A DNA stretch of 64,000 bases, taken from CBDFKJ01 sp965248805. Lineage in GTDB: Bacteria; Pseudomonadota; Alphaproteobacteria; UBA6615. The stretch spans positions 992,001-1,056,000 of the forward strand of contig CBDFKJ010000009.1 in assembly GCA_965248805.1 (NCBI GenBank). The letters are read 5' to 3'. Of the stretch, positions 23,639 to 32,334 are shown one piece after another. The notes under the pieces were generated by a model that ran no database searches, was not told the DNA's origin, and saw only the letters and a list, made by a program, of their open reading frames with translations. The position numbers and the translations under genes are program-made. The first letter of the stretch is position 1. The number at the start of each line of letters is the position of its first letter.

Positions 23639-23933
23639 AGATCTACGAGACCATGAAGGCGAAGGATGCGGCACGCATTCTCAACGACATCGACATGGAT
23701 GTTCGTTTGGAGCGGATGAAGGAAAGGGCCAGCGCGACGGTGCTGGCGGAAATGGAGCCCGGGGAGGCGCGCGCCGTCACCCTGGAGCTGGCGCGCCGGC
23801 GCGATTTGGCGTTGCCCGCCAACTAGCCCGATAGGCCCCAAACAGCCGCATCAGCACAACTCGCACGACGCACCCCGCGCGATCGGAGCGGGCGCGGTCT
23901 GGCGCCTGCGGCGGCATCTCATATGATGCGGCG

Positions 23934-25202
23934 ATGGTCGACGATCCCAGAGCCTTCCTGCGTGGCCTTTTTGACGAAGCCATTGCCTCGGTCCAGGCCG
24001 AACGCTGCGTCCCCCCACACCTGCCGCCACCGCTATCGGGGCGAACTGTCGTGGTCGGCGCCGGCAAGGCCGCAGCGGCCATGGCCGCTGCGGCCGAACG
24101 GCACTGGCGCGGTCCTCTGTCGGGCGTTGTCGTCGTCCCGCGCGGCTACCGCGTGCCCACAGCCCAGGTCGAAGTCATCGAGGCCGGGCATCCGCTCCCC
24201 GATAACGAAAGCGAGGTGGCGGCGCGTCGAGTGCTGGACGCCGTATCCGATCTTACGCCGGACGATCTGGCGTTGTGCCTAATCTCCGGTGGCGGCTCAG
24301 CGCTGCTCGCCGCGGCCGCAGGCGGCATTACGTTAGCGCACAAGCAGGCCGTTACACGTCAACTGTTGGCGAGCGGCGCAGATATCGTGGAAATCAACGC
24401 AGTCAGAAAGCATTTGTCTGCGATCAAGGGCGGCCGCCTAGCCGCGGCGGCGGCGGCAGCGAGGGTGCATACACTGCTGCTCTCGGACATTCCCGGCGAC
24501 GATGCGGCAGCGATCGCGTCCGGGCCGACGGTCGCCGATCCGAGCACGTTTGCCGACGCGCGCGCTATTCTGCAGCGCTATGGCATCACACCGCCGCCCG
24601 AGATCCGGCGTCACCTGGCTGCGGCCGGCAACGAAACGCCCAAGCCGGGTGACCCGCGGCTCGCCAACGCCCAGGCGGTTATCGTCGCGTCGGCGCAACA
24701 TGCGCTCATGGCCGCGGCGCGGCGTGCCGAAAAGTCGGGCGTGGCGGCGGTAATCCTGGGCGATGCGATCCAGGGCGAGGCGCGCGAAGTGGCGAAGGTC
24801 TTGGCCGGGATCGCCGTATCGGCGCGTCGTCACGGCACCCCGGCGGCGGCGCCTTGCGTCATCCTGTCGGGCGGTGAAACGACCGTAACGGTGCGCGGCC
24901 ACGGGCGCGGCGGCCGCAATGTGGAGTTTCTTCTGGCGCTGGCCCGGGCGCTGCGCGGCGAGCCGGATATCCACGCTCTGGCGTGCGATAGCGATGGCAT
25001 CGACGGCAATACCGACTGCGCAGGCGCGATCGCGGCACCGGATACCCTGCGCCGCGCCGTGCAGCGGGGCCTCGATCCGGCCACCTCTCTTGCGGACAAT
25101 GATGCGTACCGCTTTTTCGAGGCGCTCGGTGACTTGGTCGTCACCGGACCGACGTGCACGAACGTCAACGACTTTCGCGCAATACTGGTATCTGGAGCGT
25201 AG
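23934..25202 (+). CDS. Glycerate 2-kinase (DUF4147/MOFRL family)
   Basis: A 422-residue kinase that phosphorylates D-glycerate to 2-phosphoglycerate, linking hydroxypyruvate and tartronate pathways to glycolysis. The N-terminal DUF4147 domain has VVVGAGKAAAAMA, VIEAGHPLPDNES and LISGGGSALL (nucleotide-binding glycine loop), then KHLSAIKGGRLA and LLSDIPGDDAAAIASGPT. The C-terminal MOFRL domain has ILSGGETTVTVRG, GRGGRNVEFLLALA and ACDSDGIDGNTDCAGA, with the ending TGPTCTNVNDFRAILV. The gene is intact and lies between two broken flagellar genes (motE and the FlaG-like gene), so it is an unrelated metabolic gene that has been retained. Confidence 0.92.
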   Translation: MVDDPRAFLRGLFDEAIASVQAERCVPPHLPPPLSGRTVVVGAGKAAAAMAAAAERHWRGPLSGVVVVPRGYRVPTAQVEVIEAGHPLPDNESEVAARRVLDAVSDLTPDDLALCLISGGGSALLAAAAGGITLAHKQAVTRQLLASGADIVEINAVRKHLSAIKGGRLAAAAAAARVHTLLLSDIPGDDAAAIASGPTVADPSTFADARAILQRYGITPPPEIRRHLAAAGNETPKPGDPRLANAQAVIVASAQHALMAAARRAEKSGVAAVILGDAIQGEAREVAKVLAGIAVSARRHGTPAAAPCVILSGGETTVTVRGHGRGGRNVEFLLALARALRGEPDIHALACDSDGIDGNTDCAGAIAAPDTLRRAVQRGLDPATSLADNDAYRFFEALGDLVVTGPTCTNVNDFRAILVSGA

Positions 25203-25393
25203 CGATATAGATGAGCGCGCTACAGCGTCAAGGCGAGTGCGTGCTCAACGCGGCGGCGCAGATCACACGGTGCGGTCGACCAGTGACCCGGGTTGCGCGC
25301 CGCCGCCGGAACCCATGCGTTCGGCGATCGTCTCCGGCGGCAGCCGCTGCAGTACGTCGCCGGTGCTCGGATCGACGATTTCGACATAAACCT

Positions 25394-26685
25394 GGAGACC
25401 TATAACAACCGGCCGATTTGGCGCGGATAAGGGTGTCCTGTTGGCCGATCCGTGCGGCGGGTGGATTTGACGGCGTTATTCGTCCGCGGTTTCGTTCTCA
25501 GCGGGGTGTTTTTTGGTCATACGGGCGGACTCATGCCATGGCGGCCCTGCGCTCATGGAAGATCAGACGCTGGAAATTATAGGCGAGGTTGGCGAGGCCT
25601 ATCTTGGTCTCGGCCCGCTTGAGCCCGATGGTCCGGACGAACAGGCTCATGCGATCCTTCTGCTGGGCGAAGACATGCTCGACGCGTGCACGGACCGCTG
25701 ACTTGCGGGCATTGGCCCGGGCGGTCGCCTTGGGCATGGCCCGGCCCGGCGGCTTCTTGCGGTGGATGTGGGAGATCCGACCCTTGCCCGCCAGCCACGC
25801 CTCGTTGGCCTTCGAGCGATAGGCGCTGTCAGCCCACACGCCGGCGGCCAGATTGTCGCCGGTGACGAGATGACGCAACATCTTGCCGTCATGGCGGGCG
25901 GCATCGGTCACCGCCGAGCCGCGGATGAAGCCGTAGGCCCGATCGATGACGACATGATTCTTGTAGCCGAACACCGGGATCGCGATGTCGGGCATGCGCC
26001 GTTGCGACCCGGCGGGGTTCTTGCGCCTTCCGGTCTTCACCGTCCACCGCGCATCCGTGTCCTTCTGCGCCGCCTTGGCTGGCTGATCGGGCCAGACCTC
26101 GGACGCGCTCTTGCCCGCCTTGATCGCCCGCTTCTCGTCATCGCTGTGGCGCTGCTTGGGCGCCGATACCAGGGTCGCATCGACGATCTGCCCGCCCATC
26201 GCCAGATAGCCGCACCGGCGCAGCTCGCCATCGAAGGCGGCAAACAGCTCATCCATCGCCCCGGCCCGGACCAGACGCTCGCGAAAGGTCCAGATGGTGT
26301 TCCGGTCCGGCGTCGGCGCTCCGAGATCGAAGCCCAGGAAGCGAAGCCAACTCAAGCGGTCGCGGATCAGAAACTCCATCCGCTCGTCGCTCACCGTGTG
26401 CCGCGCGGCCAGGACCAGAACCTTGAACATCGCCACCGCATCGTAGGCCGGGCGGCCGCCTCTCGATCCGTCCGAATAGCCCAGCGCCGCCTCAAGCGGT
26501 GCGCGGAAAATCTCGAAATCGACAACCCTCGCCAGCACCTCCAAACGGATCGCCAGTCGCCGAAAGCTTGCGCAAATGATCCGGTAAGCCGAACAGGCCA
26601 GTCTGCCTCATCAATACCCCCCTCGAATCGAACCGCCGCAGAGAATCACAACAAGGCAAAATTGGCGAGGTAAATAGAGGCGTCC
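25394..26685 (-). mobile_element. Insertion sequence, IS5 family (copy C, defective transposase)
   Basis: A 1292-bp copy, nearly identical to copy A at 9317-10607 but one base longer. It is flanked by ACCT at 25390-25393 and 26686-26689. Inverted ends read GGAGACCTATA at the left and, on the minus strand, GGACGCCTCTA at the right. It lies in the same orientation as copy A, about 15 kb away, and inverted relative to copy B 1.8 kb upstream. It splits the FlaG-like gene. Confidence 0.92.
25531..26611 (-). pseudogene. IS5 family transposase (copy C), frameshifted near the N-terminus
   Basis: The frame begins MRQTGLFGLPDHLRKLSATG as in copy A, but an extra A at about 26543-26545 shifts it after GDP. 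The correct frame resumes at EVLARVVDFEIFRAPLEAAL and then matches copy A to the stop. Translation from an internal start would lack the first 20 or so residues. All catalytic-domain motifs (QIVDATLV, VWADSAYRS, RVEHVFAQQK) are present after the break. Activity, if any, would depend on transposase from copy A or B. Confidence 0.85.
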
Positions 26686-26933
26686 ACCTGCTTGTTGAGC
26701 TGGTCGTAACTGAGGCGGGCGCGGCTGCTGCGCGCTGGCGCCGGTGCAGGCGTATCCGGCCGCGTACGATCGTTGGCGGCGCGGTCGTTGGCGGTGCGCT
26801 CCGTCGCTTCGCCGGGCTCCACGCGCAGCGCCTGTTCCGCCGCACGCCGCTCGACCGCCACGGCAGGCGTGAGCTCGGCGCGCACCACGGGGCGCGGCGT
26901 AGGTTCGGGCGCTATGGGTGCGAGCGGCTGCAT

Positions 26934-27113
26934 TCCCTTAGTCTAGCTCCACCATTTACCCGCCCTCGCAAGTAGATTTACTCTAAGGGTCAGGGTATTT
27001 CATCAGGCAGTGTACTAGATTATAGCTTAAACGCAATTGATATCGAATTCAATTTTGGTGACTTTAATATAGAATTTTCTGAAATTTGCTTGGTACTATG
27101 CAAAGCCGCGGTG
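26934..27113. promoter_or_regulatory. AT-rich intergenic patch upstream of the FlaG-like gene
   Basis: About 180 bp with strikingly low GC compared with the flanks, including TTTACTCTAA, TATAGCTTAAACGC and TTTAATATAGAATTTTC. It lies 5' of the leftward FlaG-like gene and 3' of the leftward DUF2794 gene. It may hold the FlaG-like promoter and binding sites for an AT-preferring regulator such as MucR. No gene was seen in it. Only composition and position support the call. Confidence 0.4.
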
Positions 27114-27479
27114 TTACTTGTGTGGCCTTGCTTTCGTTTCGCCGCAGGTGTCCGAACGGCCGACGAGACGAGGACGACCGTCGAGCGCTGCCAGGACTTC
27201 GGTGATCGTCTTCGCCTGTTTCAATCGCCCGCCGCGGCTGCACAGACGGTAACCGGCGCCGCGGGAAAACTTCTCGATGGTATAAAGAGGGCAGGCCAGC
27301 GAGTGCTTGAAGACCGAAAAGACCACGCGGTCGCGGTCGGCGTCGATGGCGTAGTCGCGCCATTCGCCGGCGACGACACGCCGGGTATACAGGCTCAGCA
27401 ATTCGCGAATTTCCGGCCGGCTGAAGTAGACTCGGCCATCCGCGCCCGGGCGGCGCGGCAGCTTATACAGTATGCCCAT
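27114..27479 (-). CDS. DUF2794 domain-containing protein
   Basis: A 121-residue protein of a family widespread in alphaproteobacteria and of unknown function. The core reads VYFSRPEIRELLSLYTRRVV, AGEWRDYAIDADRDRVVFSV and FKHSLACPLYTIEKFSRGAG, ending with KTITEVLAALDGRPRLV. ATG 27479 is chosen because the family core begins shortly after it; an upstream in-frame start at 27671 would add low-complexity sequence and overlap the next gene's start. It is divergent from the thioredoxin-like gene 182 bp away. Confidence 0.85.
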   Translation of the reverse strand: MGILYKLPRRPGADGRVYFSRPEIRELLSLYTRRVVAGEWRDYAIDADRDRVVFSVFKHSLACPLYTIEKFSRGAGYRLCSRGGRLKQAKTITEVLAALDGRPRLVGRSDTCGETKARPHK

Positions 27480-27661
27480 CGAAATTGCGCAATGGACCCT
27501 CCGAAGCGGCGAACAGGGGCCAAGTCTCCCTGATTTCCTGCACCGTGTCCAGTCGGCGGGCCGGTGGTTTCCGCTGGCCGCACAAGGTTGTTTCGCATGC
27601 GCCTGCCGGCTAATGTGGCGCCACGCGAAAATGGTAAACCGAGTACTGGGGAGTTCAGGAC

Positions 27662-28219
27662 ATGGCGGCATCGACGCCTGTATGCGATTTCGGCTGGAAA
27701 GCGGTCGACTTCTCGCTGCCGGGTGTGGACGGCAAGACGTACACCTTGGCCGACGCGGCGGGGCCGAATGGCACCTTGGTGATCTTCATGTGCAATCATT
27801 GTCCATATGTGATAACCGCGATCGAGCGCATCGTACGCGACGCCAAGGAGTTGCAGGCGCTGAGCATCGGTGTCATCGCCATCAGCGCCAACGACCCGCA
27901 TACCCATCCCGAGGACAGCTTCGACAACATGCGCGCATTTTCCGAGCGGAACGGCCTGACGTTTCCGTATGTGTTCGACGAATCGCAGGATGTCGCGCGC
28001 GCCTATGAAGCCGTCTGCACGCCCGACTTCTACGGTTTCAACAAGGACCTGGGTCTTCAATACCGTGGCCGGATCGACTCCGCCGGGCGCAACCCTGCGG
28101 CCCCCGGCACCAAGCGCGAGCTTTTCGAAGCCATGCGGCAGGTTGCGGAAACCGGGCAGGGCCCGAAGGATCAGACGCCATCGATCGGCTGTTCGATCAA
28201 GTGGCGCCAGGCCGCCTGA
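27662..28219 (+). CDS. Thioredoxin-fold (AhpC/TSA-like) family protein
   Basis: A 185-residue cytosolic protein without a signal peptide. The thioredoxin fold starts at VDFSLPGVDGKTYTLAD, with the redox motif FMCNHCPYV (CxxC type) after the first strand, then AISANDPHTHPEDSFDNM and FPYVFDESQDVARAYEAVCT and PDFYGFNKDLGLQYRGRID. The ending TPSIGCSIKW is characteristic of this thioredoxin subfamily, often labelled peroxiredoxin-like. It precedes the YfgM-like, BamB and Der genes. Its substrate is unknown. Confidence 0.88.
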   Translation: MAASTPVCDFGWKAVDFSLPGVDGKTYTLADAAGPNGTLVIFMCNHCPYVITAIERIVRDAKELQALSIGVIAISANDPHTHPEDSFDNMRAFSERNGLTFPYVFDESQDVARAYEAVCTPDFYGFNKDLGLQYRGRIDSAGRNPAAPGTKRELFEAMRQVAETGQGPKDQTPSIGCSIKWRQAA

Positions 28220-28262
28220 CGGGGCGGGTCGCCGCACGTGTGTCGGCGCAGGGGTAACACAG

Positions 28263-28910
28263 TTGTCTGACCATCTATTTCGCGAAGTCGACGAGGATCT
28301 GCAGCGCGAACGCTATATGCGTTTGTGGCAGCGGTATGGGCGCTTCCTCGGCGCCGGCGCCGTCGGAATCGTGGCGCTGACCGCGGCTTGGGTCGGTTGG
28401 CAGCAATACGACCTGCGCCAGCGAAGCGCGCTCAGCGACCGCTTCGCCGCGGCAGTGTCGATGGCCGATGAGGACAACCGTGCGGCGGCGGTCAATGCGC
28501 TGGAGATATTGGGCGCTGAAGAGGCGGGTGGCTACGGGGCGTTGGCCAATCTTCGCGCCGCCGGCCTGATCGCCGAGGATGGCGACGCGGAAGCGGCAGC
28601 GCGTCTGTTTGATACGGTTGCCGCGGACTCCGGTGCACCCCGCTGGCTGCGCGATTTGGCTACCATATTGAGCGCACAGCAGAGCCTGCGGTTCGTGGAG
28701 CCCGCGGACCTGGAAAACCGACTGGCGCCATTGACCGCGGATGCCAATCCGTGGCGACATTCGGCGCGCGAGCTGACGGCGCTGGTGGCGATGCGGGCCG
28801 GCGACCGTGAACGCGCGATCGCGCTGCTCCAGGCGCTGGCCGACGACTTCATAGCGCCGGCGGCCGTGCGTGCGCGCGCAGCCGAAATGCTGGCGGCGAT
28901 GCAGGGATAG
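28263..28910 (+). CDS. YfgM-like tetratricopeptide membrane protein
   Basis: A 215-residue protein with an N-terminal cytoplasmic segment (LFREVDEDLQRERYMRLWQR), one transmembrane helix (FLGAGAVGIVALTAAWVGW, about residues 29-47) and a periplasmic helical-repeat domain with Ala-rich TPR-like helices (AVNALEILGAEEAGGYGALA). It matches the TPR_21/YfgM family that precedes bamB in proteobacteria and works with the periplasmic chaperone network. The start is TTG 28263, which gives the expected (M)SDHLFREVDEDL; an AGGGG ribosome site lies 8 bp upstream. It ends 9 bp before bamB. Confidence 0.85.
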   Translation: MSDHLFREVDEDLQRERYMRLWQRYGRFLGAGAVGIVALTAAWVGWQQYDLRQRSALSDRFAAAVSMADEDNRAAAVNALEILGAEEAGGYGALANLRAAGLIAEDGDAEAAARLFDTVAADSGAPRWLRDLATILSAQQSLRFVEPADLENRLAPLTADANPWRHSARELTALVAMRAGDRERAIALLQALADDFIAPAAVRARAAEMLAAMQG

Positions 28911-28919
28911 AGACCTCAG

Positions 28920-30260
28920 ATGAGACATCCATGGGGCCGTGGGCGATTGACATCGTTGCTATGGCTCGCGGCGATGATCGGCGTGACGGCATGTGATTCT
29001 TGGTTTGGCGGTTCGGAGGACGATCCGCTGCCCGGCGACCGCATCGCGGTCCTGCTGGGAGCCGATGCGCCCGAGCCGGACGCGCGGGTGGCCGACCTGG
29101 ATGTGCGGGTTCCTCAACCGATCATCAATGCCGCTTGGCCACAGCAGGGCGGGATCGCCTCCCATGCGCTGCATCACGTCGCGCTCGCCGATGCGCCGAG
29201 CGTCAGTTGGCGGGTCGACGCCGGCGCCGGCACCAGCGACGATGGCTGGCTGCTCTCTGGGCCGGTGGTCGCCGATGGGCGCGTCTTTGTCATGGATACC
29301 GATGCCCGTGTTGCCGCCTTCGATGCGGCCACAGGCGCGCGCGTGTGGCGGACGGACCTGGCGGGAGACGGCGAGCGCGACGCCAGCTGGGGAGGGGGAG
29401 TGGCCTACGCCGACGGACGCGTGTACGCGGCGACCGGCTTCGCCCAGGTTATTGCTCTCGACGCGGGGACGGGGTCGGAAGTGTGGCGCCGGTCGGTTTC
29501 CGGCGCCATGCGGGCCGCGCCGACCACCGGTAGTGGCCTCGTGTTCGTGGTCACCCGCGACAATCAGATGCACGCCCTGAGCGGCGACGATGGCCAGGTG
29601 CAATGGTCGCACGCCGGTATTGCCGAGACCTCCGGTTTGATGGGCGGCGGCGGCAGCCCCGCGGTCGACGCCGACATCGTCGTTGTGCCGTACTCATCCG
29701 GTGAGATCTTCGCCCTGCGCGGTCTGAATGGCCGACCACTATGGTCCGATAGTCTCGCCACCATACGCCGGCTCGACGCGGTCTCGGCGCTGGCCGACAT
29801 TCGCGGCCGGCCCGTGATCGACGGCGGGCGGGTTTACGCCATAAGCCACTCGGGGCGGATGGCAGCGATCGACCAGCGCACCGGCCAGCGCATCTGGGAG
29901 GCGAGCTTGGGCGGCGTTGAGCAGCCTTGGATCGCTGGCGACTTCGTGTTTGTCGTAACCAGCGACGCGGTCGTCGTCTGCCTAACGACGCGTGAAGGCC
30001 TGATCCGTTGGGTAACGCCGTTGCAGCTTTTCGACGATCCCGAAGATCGGGAGGGACGCATCAACTGGTCCGGTCCGGTTCTGGCCGGCGATCGCCTGAT
30101 CGTCGCCGGCAGCAACGGCGAGATCATGTCACTATCGCCATACACTGGGGAAATCCTCGGCCAGATCGACCTCCGTGGCGGCGTGCCCGTGGCGCCGGTC
30201 GTTGCCGGCAATACGCTCTATCTACTGACCGACGACGCCGATCTGATTGCCCTGCGCTGA
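28920..30260 (+). CDS. bamB: Outer membrane protein assembly factor BamB
   Basis: A 446-residue lipoprotein subunit of the BAM complex that inserts beta-barrel proteins in the outer membrane. The signal peptide has a lipobox ending GVTAC (Cys about 26), so it is lipid-anchored. It contains PQQ-like beta-propeller repeats, for example VVADGRVFVMDTDARVAAFD, AATGARVWRTDLAGDGERDA, AYADGRVYAATGFAQVIALD and SPYTGEILGQIDLRGGVPVA, which should form an eight-bladed propeller. It sits between the YfgM-like gene and der, the standard proteobacterial order. Confidence 0.94.
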   Translation: MRHPWGRGRLTSLLWLAAMIGVTACDSWFGGSEDDPLPGDRIAVLLGADAPEPDARVADLDVRVPQPIINAAWPQQGGIASHALHHVALADAPSVSWRVDAGAGTSDDGWLLSGPVVADGRVFVMDTDARVAAFDAATGARVWRTDLAGDGERDASWGGGVAYADGRVYAATGFAQVIALDAGTGSEVWRRSVSGAMRAAPTTGSGLVFVVTRDNQMHALSGDDGQVQWSHAGIAETSGLMGGGGSPAVDADIVVVPYSSGEIFALRGLNGRPLWSDSLATIRRLDAVSALADIRGRPVIDGGRVYAISHSGRMAAIDQRTGQRIWEASLGGVEQPWIAGDFVFVVTSDAVVVCLTTREGLIRWVTPLQLFDDPEDREGRINWSGPVLAGDRLIVAGSNGEIMSLSPYTGEILGQIDLRGGVPVAPVVAGNTLYLLTDDADLIALR

Positions 30261-30283
30261 CAGTCGCGATACGCCGTCGGTTC

Positions 30284-31627
30284 ATGAGACCCACCGTCGT
30301 CATCGTTGGGCGCCCGAACGTCGGCAAATCGACCCTGTTCAACCGGCTGGTCGGCGCGCGCAGTGCCATCGTGCATGCGATGCCGGGCGTGACGCGCGAT
30401 CGTCAGGAAGGTGACGCGCAGCTGGTTGACCTGCACTTCCGCGTCATCGACACGGCCGGTCTGGGGGATGCCTTCGCCGGCGGTACGCTGGCGGCGCGCA
30501 TGCTAGGCCAAACCGAGCATGCCCTGAGCGAGGCAACGGTGCTGCTGTTGGTCATCGATGCCCGCGCCGGCGTCACGCCGATCGACGAGCACTTCGCTGA
30601 CTGGCTGCGCCGCGCCGACCGGCCGACGATCATCGTCGCCAACAAGTGTGAGGGCCGCGCCGGTGATGCCGGCCGCTACGAGGCCTATCGACTGGGACTG
30701 GGCACGCCGGTCCCGGTCTCGGCCGAGCATGGCGAGGGCATGGCACTGCTGTACGAGCTGTTGGCGCCACATATCGATGCCGCCGACGAGGTCGCGCCCG
30801 AAGAGGACGACGGATCGGCGCTGCGACTGGCGGTGGTCGGGCGCCCGAACGTCGGCAAATCGACGCTGATCAATGCGCTAGTCGGCGAGGAGCGGCTAGT
30901 CACCGGGCCGGAACCGGGGATCACGCGCGATGCCATCGCGGTGCGCTGGCAGGTCGGCGATCAACCGGTGGAGCTGGTCGATACGGCGGGCTTACGGCGA
31001 CGCGCGCGCATTACGGAGAAGGTCGAGCAACTGGCCGTCGCCGACAGCCGCCACGCCATTGCCTTCGCTCACGTCGCGGCACTGGTGCTCGATGCGACCG
31101 TCGGCCTCGAACGCCAGGACATCGCCATCGCGCAGCATGTGGTGGAGGAGGGCCGGGCGCTCGTCATCGTCGCCAACAAATGGGACGTGGTCGCCGACCG
31201 CAACGAAACCCTGGACCTCTTGCGCGAGCGGCTTGACGTCACCGTGCCGCAAGTCCGCGGCGTGCCGGTAGTGACGCTATCGGCGCTGACGGGCGACCGC
31301 TTGGGGACGCTGATGCCGGCGGTGCTGCGCGCCTATGAGGCGTGGAACCTGCGGGTGTCTACCGGGCCGCTGAACGACTGGCTGGGAACAACGCTCGATC
31401 GCCATCCGCCGCCGTTGGATCGCCGAAAACGCCCGCTCAAGCTGCGCTATATGACCCAGACGGGCACGCGGCCGCCGGGGTTCGCCGTGTTCTGCAACCG
31501 GCCTCGCGATCTGCCGGCGTCCTACGTGCGGTATTTGGAGAACGGGCTGCGCGAGAGGTTCGGCTTTGCCGGCACGCCGATCCGCATTCGCCTGCGCGCC
31601 GGCAAGAACCCCTACGCGTCCAGCTAG
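30284..31627 (+). CDS. der: Ribosome-associated GTPase Der (EngA)
   Basis: A 447-residue essential GTPase for 50S subunit maturation. It has two tandem G domains, each with GRPNVGKST (about residues 8-16 and 186-194), DTAGL and NKC/NKWD motifs (VANKCEGR and IVANKWDVV). The C-terminal KH-like domain includes RRKRPLKLRYMTQTGTRPPG and SYVRYLENGLRERFGFAGTP. ATG 30284 begins MRPTVVIVG; a longer in-frame extension upstream overlaps bamB and lacks homology. The stop overlaps the convergent SDR gene by 4 bp. Confidence 0.97.
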   Translation: MRPTVVIVGRPNVGKSTLFNRLVGARSAIVHAMPGVTRDRQEGDAQLVDLHFRVIDTAGLGDAFAGGTLAARMLGQTEHALSEATVLLLVIDARAGVTPIDEHFADWLRRADRPTIIVANKCEGRAGDAGRYEAYRLGLGTPVPVSAEHGEGMALLYELLAPHIDAADEVAPEEDDGSALRLAVVGRPNVGKSTLINALVGEERLVTGPEPGITRDAIAVRWQVGDQPVELVDTAGLRRRARITEKVEQLAVADSRHAIAFAHVAALVLDATVGLERQDIAIAQHVVEEGRALVIVANKWDVVADRNETLDLLRERLDVTVPQVRGVPVVTLSALTGDRLGTLMPAVLRAYEAWNLRVSTGPLNDWLGTTLDRHPPPLDRRKRPLKLRYMTQTGTRPPGFAVFCNRPRDLPASYVRYLENGLRERFGFAGTPIRIRLRAGKNPYASS

Positions 31628-32334
31628 GCGTCGAGCGAACCTGGGTTGGCGGCGGGCTCGGCGGCGAGATCGACGAACACGCCGGCGACGTCGGCGGGCG
31701 TGCGTAGCGTGGATGTGTCCTCACCGGGGAAGGCGGCCGCGCGCAGTGAAGTGGCGACCGGCCCGGGATCGATCAGATTGATTTGCAGGTGACTGCGCCG
31801 ATTTTCCGCGGCCCACGTGCGGGTGAGCATCTCCAGGCCCGCCTTCGACGCCGCGTAGGCCGCCCAAAATGCGGTCGGCTCTCGCGCGATGCCGCAAGTC
31901 ACAAGGATGGCCTTACCCGCCTGCGAACGCCGCAACAGCGGTTCCAACGTTCGCATCAAGCGCCAGTTGGCGGTCAGGTTTAGATCGAACACCGCCTGCC
32001 AGGTTTCTGGCGACGGGTGGCCGATGGGTGTCAGTGTTCCCAACGTCGCCGCGGCGCCGACGAAAATGTCGAGGCCACCGAGCCGGTCGAGCAGTGCCGG
32101 ACCGAGCGTGTCGACCATCTCGAAGCGCGTCAGGTCTTGGACGATCAGCGTGGCGGTGCCGCCGGCGGTGCGGATGGCGTCGTCGACTTCTTCGAGCCCG
32201 CCCTGGGTGCGGGCAATGAGCACCACATGCGCGCCCTCGCCGGCAAAGCGTCGGGCCACCGCGGCGCCGATGCCACGCGAGGCGCCGGTAATCAGAGCGC
32301 TGCGTCCGGCGAGGCGCCCACCCGGCTCGTTCAT
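31624..32334 (-). CDS. Short-chain dehydrogenase/reductase (SDR) family protein
   Basis: A 236-residue Rossmann oxidoreductase. The cofactor loop is ALITGASRGIGAAVA (TGxxxGIG), followed by GAAATLGTL in place of NNAG, a catalytic-region serine/threonine segment ILVTCGIAREP and the active-site YxxxK as AAYAASKAGLE. The presence of Cys-Gly in the strand where Ser is usual (VTCG) is a possible change in catalytic residues. The start MNEPGGRLAGRSAL at 32334 overlaps the DUF2937 stop (ATGA). The SDR gene commonly follows purF in alphaproteobacteria. The substrate is unknown. Confidence 0.87.
   Translation of the reverse strand: MNEPGGRLAGRSALITGASRGIGAAVARRFAGEGAHVVLIARTQGGLEEVDDAIRTAGGTATLIVQDLTRFEMVDTLGPALLDRLGGLDIFVGAAATLGTLTPIGHPSPETWQAVFDLNLTANWRLMRTLEPLLRRSQAGKAILVTCGIAREPTAFWAAYAASKAGLEMLTRTWAAENRRSHLQINLIDPGPVATSLRAAAFPGEDTSTLRTPADVAGVFVDLAAEPAANPGSLDA

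Larger units (their letters stand above)
21903..23826 (+). pseudogene. motE: Flagellar stator-associated protein MotE, nonsense codon plus IS5 insertion
   Basis: Reading from a TTG at 21903, the N-terminus has a transmembrane segment (LPITAAIAVMVLGVRVGELS) and a Pro/Ala linker, then TAG at 22152-22154 (codon 84) directly before DLSSRRQVLEERERALSM, a coiled coil. The coiled-coil frame continues to EIQSLVK, where IS5 copy B is inserted. Removing the element and one AGAT duplicate restores KIYETMKAKDAARILNDIDM and LAEMEPGEARAVTLELARRR, ending at TAG 23824-23826. That C-terminal MgtE_N-like domain identifies MotE, the periplasmic partner of MotC. Two independent inactivating changes are present. 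Confidence 0.87.
25263..26933 (-). pseudogene. FlaG-like flagellar protein, split by IS5 copy C
   Basis: The 5' part starts at ATG 26933 (MQPLAPIAPEPTPRPVVRAE), passes a Pro/Ala-rich spacer and reaches RLSYDQLNKQV at the element. The 3' part (25263-25389) encodes YVEIVDPSTGDVLQRLPPET, IAERMGSGGGAQPG and a TGA at 25263-25265. Removing the element and one ACCT duplicate gives an exact in-frame join (NKQVYVEIVD) and a 124-residue protein. The VDPSTGDVLQRLPPE strand-turn is the FlaG signature. FlaG-type proteins affect filament length or assembly. No other damage is visible, so this may be the most recent loss. Confidence 0.82.

Noticed and set aside
26934..27113. tRNA or small RNA gene in the AT-rich island
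   Set aside because: No cloverleaf, no CCA-type end and no strong hairpin with a U-run could be drawn by eye.
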